Below are positions 35,401 through 44,300 of a stretch of DNA of 64,000 nt, one piece after another. How positions within the stretch are numbered: the stretch's first letter is position 1; the number at the start of each line of letters is the position of its first letter. Under the pieces are notes generated by a model. That model was not told where the DNA came from and made no database searches. It worked only from the letters and a program-made list of their open reading frames with translations. A program made the position numbers and the translations under genes. The stretch comes from Patiria miniata (taxonomy: Eukaryota > Echinodermata > Asteroidea > Valvatida > Asterinidae), in contig NW_024037051.1 of the NCBI RefSeq assembly GCF_015706575.1, forward strand, positions 13,117,016 to 13,181,015, written 5' to 3'.

Positions 35401-37645
35401 TAAACTGTGTATTAATTGATTAATGTTCTTACAATCAGGTCAGACTATTGTCCATGTGTACGTAGCATGGGTGGCTAGAGCTTAAAGCGCTTGCCTCTCA
35501 CCACTAAGGCCTGGGTTTGATTCCCGGCCCTGATCATACGTAAATAGAGTTGTTCGTTGATTCTCTCTTGTGCCACGAGTTTTTCTCCGGATTCTCCAGT
35601 TTTCTTGCCTCTCACAGAGAAAAACAACATTTTCGATCTCTGGTTGTGCTCCGTGGTCAGACATGGGTTGTAAGGTGGCTGCCTTAGGCACCTTTTATGC
35701 ATGCTGTCGGTTCGACCAACACGTTGAAGCCGCGTCCTTTGCAATTCAGCTTCTTATCGTCTTAAATCCGTTCATCCTTGCACCTTAATTCGGGCATAAC
35801 ATTTTGTAGTTCGTAGCAAAAATGCCACATGTGCACAGAGCCTTTTACATGATTTCCATGCCTAGATTTTGTTCCACACTAGTTATCCAACAATGTAAGC
35901 GTTTTCTGTAACCATAGGAAACTGCGAAATGGCAAATCTCGTCAGATCTTCATCCATTTCTGCTTCTCCTTGCTGATGTTGTACATCGTGTTCCTTGCCG
36001 GCGTCGACAACGCAAGGGTAAGTGTGAATTTGGCACTAGAGGCATGGTCATTCAATCAGTTTGCTGATTGTTATATTTGTATTCACCTGCTGTACACTTT
36101 TGAAAGATTAAATAGTTAACTGATAACTGAAATGCAAAAGGAATGGGTTTACAATATACTTGGGGGGGGGGGGGGGTAAAGTGATGTTCCATATTTGTTA
36201 TGGTGTATAATTGTAAAGTAATTTTCTGGTTGCTGAGAAAACAAAATCACTTATTGAAGGTTTTAATTACAGGGTACTGGAGATGGCTGTGTGTTTGTGG
36301 CTGCTTTACTCCACTACTTGACTCTAGCCTCTATGATGTGGATGGCCGTTGAAGCCAGGAACATGTACGTCAGTACGGTGAAGGTGTTCCCAGAAGACGC
36401 GCCTCGATACATGCTCAAGGCTTGCCTCATCGCTTGGGGTGAGTTTATTACAATTTCTTCGGCATAATTTAATACTAGCCTATTTGAAAAGGCTAATACA
36501 TGACTCACCACGAATGACGTACCTTGGCAGATGTTAACATTATCTCAATATACTGTTTTCCAGGATCTCCACTGATTGTTCTAACGATCACCTTGGCTGC
36601 AGCAACTGATCACTACAGAAACGAGCATTAGTAAGTAAAACAAATCACCAAAATAGACATCTTCTCTCCATTCTTAAAGAAGATGTTTTATCTCTAACTG
36701 TTTTCCATATATCTCCTTTCAGCTGCTTCCTCGAGCCTGATCTTGTGCTGTACCTCGGCCTCCTTGCTCCCATTGGTCTCATCGTTCTCCACAACATCAT
36801 CACCTTCATCCTGGTCATGCGGAGTCTCCTGAAGGTCAAGGAGGAATCTCGCTCCCAGCAGATCTCCAAACGCCTCCAGAATGCCGTGGCAATCTCCGCC
36901 CTCATGGGCGTGACCTGGAGTTTTGGTTTCCTGGCCATCGAGGGAGCAACTTTTACCTTCCAGCTCCTCTTCTGTCTGGCCAACTCCTTGCAGGTAAATC
37001 AGGGGGAGGAAGGCAAGCCTATAATAAATCTAGTCCCAGACTCTAGTAAATCTAGTCCCAGACTTGATTTAACTGATTCAGAATGGTTATTACTACAATA
37101 CCCAATGGGTCGGAGTTGGCCCATTTATGAGCCTAAAGGGATAGTCCTATACGACAGCACTGCCCAGTACACAAGCTACAGTCAGTCAATGAGTTAGTCA
37201 GTGAGTCAGTTAGTGATTGAGAATACTTGTTGTACATATATGACACTATGATAGTCTAGTCATCTCGATCTTGCAAAAATTGCCTGATTGTGAAGTCTAC
37301 GGTTAAGCTTGTTGAGTTTTACAGAGCACAAACTGGAGAATCCTATCTCAGGCATTGTTAAATCTCTGCTTGTTTTCTTTGCAGGGTGTGCTTGTGTTCC
37401 TCATGTTCTGCGCTCGACGTGAGGAGGTCCGCGACGCCCTTGCACCGTTCACGAAGCGCATCTGCTGCGGCAGGGAGTTGCACATGCCAAAGCGGTCATA
37501 CGACGTGGCCTTGGTTTCAAGCACTGCATCTCCATCCATCACTTCCCCTTCTAGCAGTGTCGTTACCAAATTTGACGTGTCTGCTTCTGACTTCCAGGAG
37601 GGCGTGGTAGTCCTCAAGTATAAGACATATGACCAAGACAATTGA
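23310..37645 (+). CDS. Adhesion GPCR with EGF, YWTD, HYR, GAIN/GPS and 7TM domains (18 coding exons)
   Basis: The gene encodes a cell-surface seven-helix receptor of the adhesion class with a long modular ectodomain. Proposed coding exons: 23310-23406, 25777-25893, 26770-27015, 27492-27669, 27797-27924, 29307-29561, 30006-30284, 32008-32135, 32516-32659, 33450-33834, 34087-34277, 34489-34659, 35158-35285, 35918-36017, 36273-36438, 36564-36630, 36723-36993, 37385-37645. Every intron is GT-AG, the phases match throughout, and the total is 3312 nt (1103 residues plus stop), which is strong internal support. Domain order is signal peptide, EGF, five YWTD motifs, HYR, GAIN, GPS, 7TM, cytoplasmic tail. 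A broken HYR exon at 30491 is left out; skipping it keeps the frame. Adhesion GPCRs normally self-cleave at the GPS and are activated by the tethered peptide that follows. Ligand and pathway cannot be told from sequence. The 5' part is duplicated in inverted orientation at 13.1-20.7 kb. Confidence 0.88.
24500..25770. other. GPCR intron 1, unique part
   Basis: AT-rich intron sequence without coding character. The stretch 24850-25130 has many 'accagt' words separated by short spacers (ctagaaaccagtt, ccagtcag, ccagtcaa), suggesting a degraded short repeat. Confidence 0.45.
25777..25893 (+). CDS. GPCR exon 2: EGF-like domain
   Basis: This 117-nt phase 1-1 exon encodes one EGF-like module with six cysteines in canonical spacing: C-TSNP-C-WNGGS-C-LNSSADFT-C-M-C-APEFIGSF-C. 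Symmetrical phase-1 exons are typical of shuffled extracellular modules. The inverted duplicate at 18292-18408 (minus) has the same length and all six cysteines. The AG acceptor and GTAAGT donor are clear. Confidence 0.85.
26030..26420 (+). mobile_element. Probable LINE 3' end fragment
   Basis: A right-arm-only insert ends GAAATAAATGTCTTCTTGAA followed by short TTGAA repeats. A polyadenylation-like word followed by (TTGAA)n is typical of CR1/L2-type LINE tails. No reverse transcriptase reading was found, so it is a 5'-truncated copy at best. Confidence 0.4.
26770..29561 (+). CDS. GPCR exons 3-6: YWTD (LDLR class B) beta-propeller region
   Basis: Four exons (26770-27015, 27492-27669, 27797-27924, 29307-29561) carry five YWTD-type motifs: VYWTD, MYWTD, LYWTD (followed by [15 protein letters not shown]), LYWCD and IYWTE. 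The stretch LDVENRVMYWTDSGSDLIER is a textbook LDLR class B repeat. A YWTD propeller usually has six blades; a degenerate sixth may lie in the first exon before IDYDPVERM. The last exon must end at 29561 (AAAT|GTAATT), because reading on gives TAA at once, and the minus-strand copy keeps the same donor. Intron 27925-29306 contains a 695-bp mobile element. Confidence 0.85.
27137..27475 (+). repeat. Two-copy tandem duplication of about 200 bp in a GPCR intron
   Basis: The block 'gacctgggcagtgctatcg' through 'tcttgtttcct' occurs at about 27137 and again at about 27337, with few differences. The left arm has one copy near 17585-17640, so the doubling happened in the right arm after the inverted duplication. 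Confidence 0.75.
28198..28892. mobile_element. 695-bp TIR element in a GPCR intron
   Basis: The termini CAACCTCGTCCCCAGTG and their exact inverse are flanked by 9-bp duplications with one mismatch (atgtagaag and atatagaag). The left arm has the single uninterrupted site near 16670. The element has no transposase and contains a 64-bp perfect inverted repeat (28293-28470). It lies in the GPCR intron 27925-29306. Confidence 0.75.
28293..28470. repeat. Hairpin with 64-bp perfect arms
   Basis: Positions 28293-28356 and 28407-28470 are exact reverse complements over 64 nt, separated by a 50-nt spacer that holds its own inverted GTCGAC words. The arms contain GGCCAATCA and AACGCGTT. This is either the core of the 695-bp element or a nested fold-back insertion; no clear target duplication was found for a nested event. 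Confidence 0.8.
28930..29220 (+). repeat. Dispersed repeat related to 480-680
   Basis: (AAT)n, then 'gggagacgttcccatagac', then 'actaattagaccacgagcaa' and 'gcgacggtaaaat' align with the segment at 480-680 in the same order. This is an interspersed repeat with an AAT-rich side, not coding. Confidence 0.65.
29145..29170. repeat. 26-bp perfect palindrome
   Basis: CATTAGGGAGACA reads directly into its own complement with no spacer. A variant 'ggtgtctccttaatg' follows about 40 bp downstream. It lies in the repeat shared with 480-680. Confidence 0.7.
30006..30284 (+). CDS. GPCR exon 7: HYR (hyalin repeat) domain
   Basis: This 279-nt phase 1-1 exon encodes a classic HYR module: it opens with FLDNEPPMFSGCPGDV, has a central WPPP...SDNAGPVDVTFSC, then FTVGVTSVIYNATDTSGN and ends CLFKVTVTG. 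The DNAG, Y-x-A-x-D-x-S-G-N and paired-cysteine features are diagnostic of HYR, an immunoglobulin-like fold common in echinoderm and other invertebrate adhesion proteins. The minus-strand duplicate at 15625-15903 has the same length. Confidence 0.88.
30491..30579 (+). pseudogene. Remnant of a second HYR exon, truncated by deletion
   Basis: After an AG acceptor the sequence reads VVDLVCPANFTVDAEPGFT and then leaves the HYR sequence at about 30546, reaching an in-frame TAA at 30577-30579. The minus-strand duplicate keeps the full exon (15204-15434, 76 codons), so about 580 bp spanning the rest of the exon and its donor is missing here. In the intact copy this exon is phase 1-1, so skipping the remnant joins HYR1 to the GAIN exon in frame. 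If it were spliced in, the receptor would end before the membrane. Confidence 0.8.
30715..30887. mobile_element. MITE-like insertion, right arm only
   Basis: The termini GGACCGATCCAGTAAGC and inverted GGGCCGATCCAGCAAGC (2 mismatches of 17) bound 173 bp absent from the left arm near 14635. The interior is rich in alternating ATGCGCGC words. A target duplication is not evident. Confidence 0.6.
30955..31265 (-). mobile_element. tRNA-derived SINE, minus copy
   Basis: The reverse complement matches the SINE at 35471-35745 through the tRNA-like head (a box B-like GGTTTGGTTCCC), the CTCCGAGCTCTCCGCTTTTCC region, the GGTCAGACACGGGT block and the GTTCGGCCACG tail. It is inserted in the right arm only, so it postdates the duplication. 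Confidence 0.6.
31370..31642. mobile_element. Dispersed repeat with CCTCCGCCAAGG ends
   Basis: It begins ACCTCCGCCAAGG and ends with the near-inverse CTCCTTGGCGGCAGT. Between them lie a GGATCC-rich section and 'ccataacttttggagtta'. I recall very similar non-coding repeats in many invertebrate genomes, but no family name is certain. It is in the right-arm-only insert block. Confidence 0.5.
32008..34277 (+). CDS. GPCR exons 9-12: GAIN domain region
   Basis: Four exons (32008-32135, 32516-32659, 33450-33834, 34087-34277) lead into the GPS. The first has two cysteines around a tryptophan (RNC...FQWGNHVPRSCGEERNN) followed by LTLDQVKD, and the second continues VNEVAEFLANQTSESSES with helical character. 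The third and fourth have the beta-rich GAIN pattern, including a long phase-0 exon with LPANIFSSG and then LRASFIVYADDTLF...VVSLTVEDIELVNLTEPVVIQF, a hallmark just before the GPS in adhesion GPCRs. Phases agree across all junctions. The inverted duplication stops inside the intron after the first of these exons, so the rest of the receptor is single-copy in this window. Confidence 0.82.
34489..34659 (+). CDS. GPCR exon 13: GPS autoproteolysis motif and tethered agonist
   Basis: This 57-codon phase-0 exon holds the GPS: CVFWDFDLND...GDWSMAGC, then VSCNCCHATNFAILV. The C-x-F-W, W-x-x-x-GC and C-x-C-x-H-x-T-x-F-A features match the family. Cleavage is expected between A and T in H-A-T, exposing TNFAILVDV as the tethered agonist. 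The usual motif is H-L-T or H-L-S, so alanine at that site is a mild deviation. An alternative AG at 34459-34460 gives a stop within 14 codons and was not used. The donor at 34660 lies in a short tandem repeat. Confidence 0.88.
34650..34745 (+). repeat. Tandem repeat overlapping the GPS exon donor
   Basis: Words 'gccattact' and 'gccattctt' recur about eight times. The exon-intron junction (attcttgtg|gtatgcc at 34651) is echoed at 34698 (attctcgtg|gtatgcc), 47 nt later, creating a decoy donor. Confidence 0.7.
35158..37645 (+). CDS. GPCR exons 14-19: seven-transmembrane domain and cytoplasmic tail
   Basis: Exons: 35158-35285 (TM1, VGCVLSIIALGITLTVYLAI), 35918-36017 (TM2, IFIHFCFSLLMLYIVFLAGV), 36273-36438 (TM3, LLHYLTLASMMWMAVEA), 36564-36630 (TM4), 36723-36993 (TM5, TM6 with GVTWSFGFLAI, and the start of TM7), 37385-37645 (end of TM7 and tail). 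The TM3 Cys in GDGCVF and the loop Cys in HYCFLEPD provide the usual class-B disulphide. The QLLFCLANSLQGVLVFLMFC stretch is the standard adhesion-GPCR TM7. The tail of about 70 residues is serine-rich and ends at TGA (37643-37645). Confidence 0.92.
35322..35395 (+). pseudogene. Weak tRNA-like sequence
   Basis: A CAGCCGAGTTGTTAGAGC box A-like word is followed by TGTTCAAATCCCACC, a box B-like word. It lies in the GPCR intron after TM1, 75 bp upstream of a clear SINE. Probably an older SINE fragment. Confidence 0.35.
35471..35745 (+). mobile_element. tRNA-derived SINE, plus copy
   Basis: The head has a box A-like TGGCTAGAGCTTAAAGCGC and a box B-like GGGTTTGATTCCC. A body containing GAGTTTTTCTCCGGATTCTCC-like sequence follows, then a pyrimidine-rich tail ending near GCAATTCAGCTTCTT. 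It is the same family as 30955-31265 (minus). It lies in the intron between TM1 and TM2 of the GPCR. Confidence 0.65.
37128..37215 (+). repeat. Recurring GCACTGCCC block plus CAGT(GAGT) run
   Basis: 'tagtcctatacgacagcact' followed by GCCCAG and 'cagtcagtcaatgagttagt' is a diverged copy of sequences at about 17590, 20355, 21510, 27145 and 27345. It is a dispersed short repeat in the last GPCR intron. Confidence 0.6.
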
Positions 37646-37943
37646 ATGTTTTCCTTGGGAAAGTGAGGGGACTAAATACACTTACATTAAATTTCATTGT
37701 TGACAAAATGCAGGATTGAAGAACGCCATATCAACTATCCGGTTCGTTAGTAAAAACGTCACGCACGCGCGTGCGCCATTACTAGCGCCCATTGGATAAA
37801 CACTCAAGTTGCGTTAGCTTCCGGTTCCAATGGTTCCAATGCTACTTAATGGCAAGTGGGCGTGGTTTAAACTGAACTGACGAACGAATCGGATACATTT
37901 GACAATGGCATACAGTTGGTAAAGAATGACAAACCTTCGGATA

Positions 37944-37949
37944 AATAAA
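37944..37949 (+). promoter_or_regulatory. Candidate polyadenylation signal of the GPCR gene
   Basis: This is the first AATAAA downstream of the stop codon at 37645, about 300 bp into the 3' flank. Another AATAAA occurs at 38749-38754. Which is used cannot be decided from sequence. Confidence 0.4.
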
Positions 37950-37999
37950 GAACGACCAAGTAGAAATTCAATTTAAGTTGTAACTTCGAGTCTCGACTG

Positions 38000-40900
38000 A
38001 CTGATGAGCAAGGCATTTATCAGAGATATGAATGCGGCACACAATAATAGTTTCGCTTGATGAAATTTAATCAAGATCAGAACTGAAGGGAGTTTATCCT
38101 CTATGCAAGAATTTCTTTGAGTGAAAATGAAAAAGGTTACAAAACGCACCAGTTCTTAGAAAGGGATGGCAGGGAAAGTTACAACAAATTTTGGTATAAT
38201 AACAATGTGCATGCTTCGATACAGTTCAACAAAAACATATATCTTATTCAATTACATGTATATATATGTATACTTTTAACGTTGCTGAGTGTACCTGTTA
38301 AAGACTACCTGCTAACATGAAATGCTAACATGGAATGCTTGTACATAAACTGTGAACAGTTGGGCATGCTTGCTCTGTCAGGAATGTTGTCACTCCGAGG
38401 CCTCCTTGCAAATTCGCAAGTAACCGCAATCGAATACTACGTATAAGTTAAAAAGCACGTACAAAATTCGCTGAATTAATCTTTCATTATCATGTGATTA
38501 CGACTTCTCTTGGGAGCCGGGGGATGCATGATCAAAACTCCTCCGATGAAATTTTTTTCTGCGGTACAATTGGGGAACCCATATGCTTTTGTGCGGGTCG
38601 CTAATTATATACTGACTTAAATAAGGATATATGTATGTTTAGGGCTAATTGCTATGCACACGCAGATTATTGTTGATTTTAGCATATACATGTATATATT
38701 ATATATATATTAGGCATACCCAAACTTCTTGTTTAACCATGCGAACAAAATAAAGATAAAATAGAATGAAATACATAGTAAAAACGTAAAACATATGTTT
38801 CCGTAAATATACATGTACTCTAAATGATATGCAGAAAATACTTAACTGTATTAAAGATTTGATATACGTAGCCTATTTGCATTGAAATTTTAAATCCGAT
38901 GTACTCAGAATGATCGAATGACATCTTAATACGTGAGGTTTTAATCCACTGTACGCAGATGATTTCATCAATTTCATTGTTCATTTAATGATTATGCAGA
39001 TAATTATTAATTGTAAAGATTTGTTATACGAAGCCTGTTTTTGTTAAAATTTTTAAAAGGACCCATGTAATGTGATTTGTTAATGCAGTCCTTGTAAATG
39101 CAACTTCGTGACCCATTTAACCTTATTCTCAATTTTCATTTTGCCATGTATAAGTGCATTTTGGTGTCTTTTTGGTTTTTATGCTAATCCGAATTTGCAG
39201 AAATTCAGCTGGATCAGTGTGCAAATTTATAACACTGAATGTTCAATTCGCCATGAAAAATAAAACAATGACGCAATTCAAGCATATTAAAACAAGTTCA
39301 CTCTTCATTATGTATCATTTCTTCAAAGCCTACGATGGGCTATATTGAAACTAAAATGAGAAATTTCAGAAGACAAACGTAACGTGCTGTATTGCTGAAG
39401 TTCATACACAATTCTTGATTTCGTTACAAACACAGAAAAGTGTACGCACAAAAAAGCTCATGCTTGCGATATCCACAGGCCAAGGTCACGAGTTGACCAT
39501 GACATTTTTGGATATAAAACACAATCTTAAATGCAGTGGTCTGCCACAAACATGTGTCAAAAACAGTTGCTAAGAATCACAGCCTTATGTAATGCTGTCG
39601 AAGAATTTCATAACATGGCAACTGTATGCATGAACTAGCAGGAGGAATTTTAAGAGAACTCCTGGGCTATATTCTGATGACAATGACTTTGATATATCCA
39701 CAGCATACAAGTGTTCAATGTAAATGTCAAATATGGCCAATGACCAAAGCAAAAATGCACACTGAAAGCTCATTATATGAGCAAAATGCTCATAAAGAGC
39801 ACAATACAAATGTTCATAAGAGCAAGATACAAAAAGCTCATAAGAGCACAATATAAAAGGGACGCAACATAAGTACCGACAAATGCAGTACTGTAATATG
39901 GCAAGATGTTACAAACCATGCAAGCCACCAGGATACCTGATGGGAAAAACGCCCAAAAAGCTCACCATGGAGCAAAAGACTGACCAAAATCAGTCAAGAG
40001 TGTGCGTAAAAGCTCCACCGGAGCACAAAGCCACAACGGGCTGTAATGGCAAGGAGTTTCGCATATCAACCTGGAACCAGTTTATAAAAAACTGTAAGGG
40101 CTCCCCGGGCTCCGCAGTATGTTTTGTTTTTGTTTGAGAAACCAACGCACAACATTATGATTTAGCTGGTGAATATATTGCGGAGTGACCAGAAAAGGTT
40201 TATTGCTTTACTCCTACAAATGAAAGAACTGAAAAGGGCTCACTGTAGGCCTCAAATGAATAAACATAAAAGAACGCTGAACAAGTTGCTGTGAAAAACA
40301 TGACCACAGAAATGTGGAACCGCACCTCTCGCCATTATATTTACAGTCGAACAAAGCGACACGCCCAGGAGTCTCATTTGTGAAATATTTGTGAATGCAG
40401 TGCAAAAACGTAGGCCTTCAGTTGTCGCCCTTCATGTACAAAACCATGCATGTCAAGTATGATTCGGAGTAGGCTGCTGCGCTACTCAGTCGGCATATTC
40501 GATTGTAATTTTGCTTGCGGTTTCGTACAGGCTAGGCCTACATGCCTATCGCCTTTGAATGAATGATAAATAAAACACTGAACATAGACCAATAATGATA
40601 TTAGGCCTATAACTGTATAAGAGCAATGTTTAAAAGGCCTACAGCCATGGGCAGAGTTTCATGTCAGCACGTACATGTAGTTCAAAACGAGTCTTGTGCC
40701 GTGCCGTGTTTCAACTGGCAAGCCGGTCGGCGGCGCGGCCCGGCCGAAGCAAAACGTAAATTCAATACGAAAACAGCACGTTGGCACTGAACAAAAAATT
40801 GCCCCAAAATACGGGCTGTTATTGGAAATTCCTCACCTCGAATTCCACCAATCTTGGTGCTATCCAAGCCACGATGAACCACAGGGGAGAAAAACATCAC

Positions 40901-41390
40901 AGAATACAGCAAGACGGTTGTAGATTTGTGTAAAAACACCTTAAGTTTCATGGGCAAAACATTCGCCTTTTCTCCGGTCAGAGGTGGAATCGAGAATGAC
41001 GCGACGCCAAACTATTGCGTGCTATTTACATGTACACGAAAGAACTTTACACCAATTACCGCCAGTTATTCACGCATTCAGCAACTTTTAAAACTGTGTA
41101 AAGGCCTGTAAAAGCAAACCAGCAAATTTATTTGTTAGGGACCATTCAAAAGACTGTCAATGTTTTTGAATTTGAATTTCTTTTCCAAATTGTGGGTGGG
41201 TGGGTCAAGGTTAATAATTGAAAATCCAAATTCACTTTTCATTAAAAAAGCAAGAAAAAAACAAAAAAATCTAGATATTTTGACTTGCCCATGCACCGGC
41301 GTTCCTTGCGTGCATTTGTTTTCCAACTTTGTCCCCAATACAAACCGACAGTACAGACGGGCCTGTTGTACATGTACTGTGTGTACATGA
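38000..41390. other. GPCR 3' flank and intergenic spacer, no gene seen
   Basis: AT-rich with TA-rich tracts near 38690. An open frame at 39883-40137 (MARCYKPCKPPGYLMGK...) has a second half rich in Lys and Pro, but no family is recognised and it has no supporting splice structure. GC rises briefly at 40700-40745. Confidence 0.45.
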
Positions 41391-41393
41391 GTA

Positions 41394-41526
41394 TTTACAC
41401 ACCGGAAATCGTGGATCAAGGACAAAAAGGTAAGGACACAAACAATACGTCCACAATATTGACCGATAGTCCTCGATTGAAATGTGTGTACAAAACCAAG
41501 GGAGTCCACGACTGCCGGTGTTTACA
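41394..41526. mobile_element. Short MITE, CCGGNAATCGTGGA family, copy 1
   Basis: The left end TTTACACACCGGAAATCGTG and right inverse ending CCACGACTGCCGGTGTTTACA are shared with 63115-63299. The interior shares 'aggacaaaa', 'acaaacaatacgt', 'attgaccga' and 'gtacaaaaccaa'. About 133 bp, no coding capacity. Confidence 0.7.
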
Positions 41527-41609
41527 AATGTGTGCGCTTGCAAGCGCATGTATTTGGATTTTCGATACTGCATGACAAATCACATTTTTCAAATCGAACA
41601 TAGGGATGG

Positions 41610-42997
41610 GTAGGTGGGTCAAAACAATTTGGAAAAGAAAAATCCAAATTTAAAAAAAAATTGAGAATTTTGAATGGCCCCTTACAGGATGTTATAGTCC
41701 TTTAAAGGGAATGTACATGTACACCATTGGCTTTTGCTGTAATTTTCAGAAATGAAGTATTTGGGGGGTTAGTCTAATAGATCCAAATTTTGTTACACTG
41801 ACATGTTTGAAGTACGGTGTTCTAAAATGCTGGAAAAACCAAGAAAAACACAAATGTTCAAGTAGTCTGGTTCCTTGACTCAACTAAAGATGAAATAGAT
41901 CAAAAATGCCGGAAAATTGTAAGGTACCCAGTCTAGCTGGCGTGCACCCGTTCATGAACATGGAACCAAAAGCAAACAAAATTTGGACTGAAAAAACCCA
42001 CAAAACCAAAGGTAAATTAGGAGCAGTAGTTGAAGAATAGTTCGGTTTTTCCAACGGTGGTCGGCCGAACACCGTTGGAAATGTATACAAAAGTACCATT
42101 TCTTTCTTGAAAATGACTTCACACCAGGAGCCATAATTTTACAGGATGCTTTGGACTGCCAGTTACCAACATCCTAGTACGGTATTTCGTAACAACTTAA
42201 TAGTTTTATTTTTCGATGTGAGCCAATGTTGTATTTTCCCTTTAAATTTCGTTCGGAAAAGATAATCTCAATTTTTGAAAAAGCAGGTATAGGCCGTCTA
42301 CACACCAACTTTAAAAAATGTCATACTTTATGAAATGTGTGCGTGACGATGCAGTATTTCGATTATCGCTCAAAAATAGTTGCTGGGGGAGGGGGCGGGT
42401 GTTGGGTGTGTTGCAGAGTGGCAAATTGCAACCGGCTAGAGATTTTAAGAGCGAGCCAGGCGGGGACGCGTGACTGAGCAAAATCGGCCCGGCGACATCG
42501 GCTGTCGGAAAAAGCGTGTCACGTCAGTCGGCAGGGATGAAGAGCGCCACCTACTGTCCGAGTGTCCATGAGTGTCCGCTTTTAAAAGTGACCAAATTGG
42601 TGCAGTAAACTTACCCATGATGAGTGCCCCAACTCCAGAAAGTCAGGAAAAACAATCACAAGTTGCTCTCCAAGGTGTTCGAGACACCATCAAAATTAAA
42701 GCTCATTTGATCATCTTTCCTTTTCTTTTCAGTTTTTGGGGGTAAGTAGATGATTTGGGGAGAAATTTCCATCTGAATTATGATCACCCCTTAAAAAATA
42801 GTCCTGAAGCCCATCGCCATTTTGAAAAACGGTGCCTACACTCCATTAAAAAATAGAGCGCTTCGGGGTCCCAATTTCATCCGAATTGCACAGAAATACA
42901 AGCTCACGTTCCAGTGCACGGCTTCCAACCTTATCGTTTACGAACCCTCAAGTGCATGGCCCACAATATGCTCAAGTACTGAAGAATTTGAGGGCAT
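41610..42997 (+). repeat. 1.4-kb dispersed repeat, copy B
   Basis: Same order of marker words as copy A with small indels; high similarity by eye. It ends where the 70-bp repeat shared with 13055-13135 begins (42996-43065). Confidence 0.8.
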
Positions 42998-43189
42998 GCA
43001 AATCGTGATTTGGCCGGCTTATGCAATTTCGGACCTCTGTACTGGTCTGCATCCTTTAAACAGCTGCAGCCTTATAACAAGGTCATCATAAGTTACCCAC
43101 TATACCATCCCCACTTCCTTCACAAGATTCCGTGAAGCTCATCAGCCCATCCCTGCCCAGCGCCCTTGGGCCTGCTTGCATGGAAGGGT

Positions 43190-43215
43190 AGGGGGGGGGG
43201 GGGGGGAGGGGGTAC
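43190..43215 (+). repeat. Poly-G tract
   Basis: About 14 consecutive G followed by A and more G, quadruplex-capable. Nothing else is recognisable at 43070-43380. Confidence 0.6.
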
Positions 43216-43424
43216 CGGGTACGAGCGAAGCGCTATACATAATTAAAGATGGGCATGTATCATAAACAACGCCCCTAGTGTATTGGGCTGATGTGCTGGT
43301 TAATTTTGGTTTCGTCTACGTTTTTATGTTTTTTGTTTAATTAAGGATGAGAACGTACTGTTGACATTAATTTCTCATAAAAATACAGGTAGAAGATGGA
43401 TCGACTGTTGGGGACAGCGACGAA

Positions 43425-43690
43425 CGTTGATTGCCGCTGGTAGTCGGCTGGCGGTTTTGGAGCGGCAGACCGCCGGTGGTATACCGCTGACTGCCGCTGA
43501 CCGTCCGCAGGCGATTTTGGAGCGGTGGACCGCCGGTGGTATGCTGCTGATTGCCGCTGATGGTCCGCCGGCGGTTTTGGTGCGCCGCTGGCGGACGCTG
43601 ATGATGGTTTGGGTCGGCGTGCCGATGCCGGCATGCCGCTCCCCAGCCACCGGTGGTCCGACGTTGGCTTGCGGATTGGGGACTTCCACG
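43425..43690 (+). repeat. GC-rich tandem repeat, about 66-bp unit
   Basis: Three diverged units built on 'gccggcggttttggagcgg' and 'accgccggtggtat...ctgctgattgccgctga'. The end of the block ('gatggtttgggtcggcgtgc' through 'acgttggcttgc') recurs at 51815-51895, fused to copy C of the 1.4-kb repeat. All three minus frames are open here only because the unit lacks stops. Confidence 0.8.
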
Positions 43691-44090
43691 GTTTTCACCC
43701 ATAATATATTTATAATTATTATAAAAATAACACGGTCCTCCTGTCTGCATCGATCAGATACAGACATCTGATCTGACGGGCCTGGTCCCCCCCCCCCCGC
43801 AGAAATTCCTGGATCCTCCCCTGAACGCGCCCGATTCCTTTAAAAAAAAAAAGCCTAATGGTGTTTCGATTGTTGCGTAACGATGAGTATGTTTAGCACA
43901 CGTATACTCCTACGAATAACGATGTATCCGTGTGTAATTTTCCAAACAAATGACAACAGTTTGCTCTTTGTTGCCCGAAACTGTCAACTTATTTTCGTAC
44001 ATAGAGCCAAAACAGATAGATGCACACAGCAATGTTCCACGTTTCTCTGCCTATTAAGACAAATAGTTTTTGACAAGAATTCTAAGGAAG

Positions 44091-44160
44091 CCTAATGGCC
44101 TAGTGGTTAGATTCGTCGTCCACGAATCGCGGAGCCCGGGTTCGAATCCCGTGTGTGTCT
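44091..44160 (+). pseudogene. tRNA-like sequence, left arm of the palindrome
   Basis: It has box A TGGCCTAGTGGTTAGA, a 5-bp anticodon stem ATTCG/CGAAT around TCGTCCA, and a T arm CGGG-TTCGAAT-CCCG with canonical box B. The acceptor ends do not pair and position 33 is not T, so I call it tRNA-derived rather than a tRNA gene. Confidence 0.5.
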
Positions 44161-44231
44161 TTTTGATTTTCAAACCACGCATTCTGTCTTATAAGATGTT
44201 TTATTTCCCGTCGTAAAATACCAACAGTATA

Positions 44232-44300
44232 CCTTAGCTTAATCGGTAAGCACTGCTGCTGGTACTGTCCGCGAGTTCCAGGTTGGCGCCTTCGTACAGG
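44232..44300 (+). pseudogene. Second, weaker tRNA-like sequence in the palindrome arm
   Basis: TACCTTAGCTTAATCGGTAA followed by GCACTGCTGCTGG and GCGAGTTCCAGGTTGGCGCC resembles a tRNA D arm and T arm. Its inverse lies near 49585-49650. The call rests on arm layout only. Confidence 0.3.

Noticed and set aside
39883-40137. Possible small gene (84 codons, Lys/Pro-rich)
   Set aside because: No family resemblance, no conserved context and length within chance for this composition.
43361-43771. Open frames of 97-136 codons in the GC-rich block
   Set aside because: Several frames on both strands are open through the 66-bp repeat; no domain and no splice logic.
44091-44160. Functional tRNA gene
   Set aside because: Box A, box B and the T arm are good, but the acceptor stem does not pair and the anticodon loop lacks T33.
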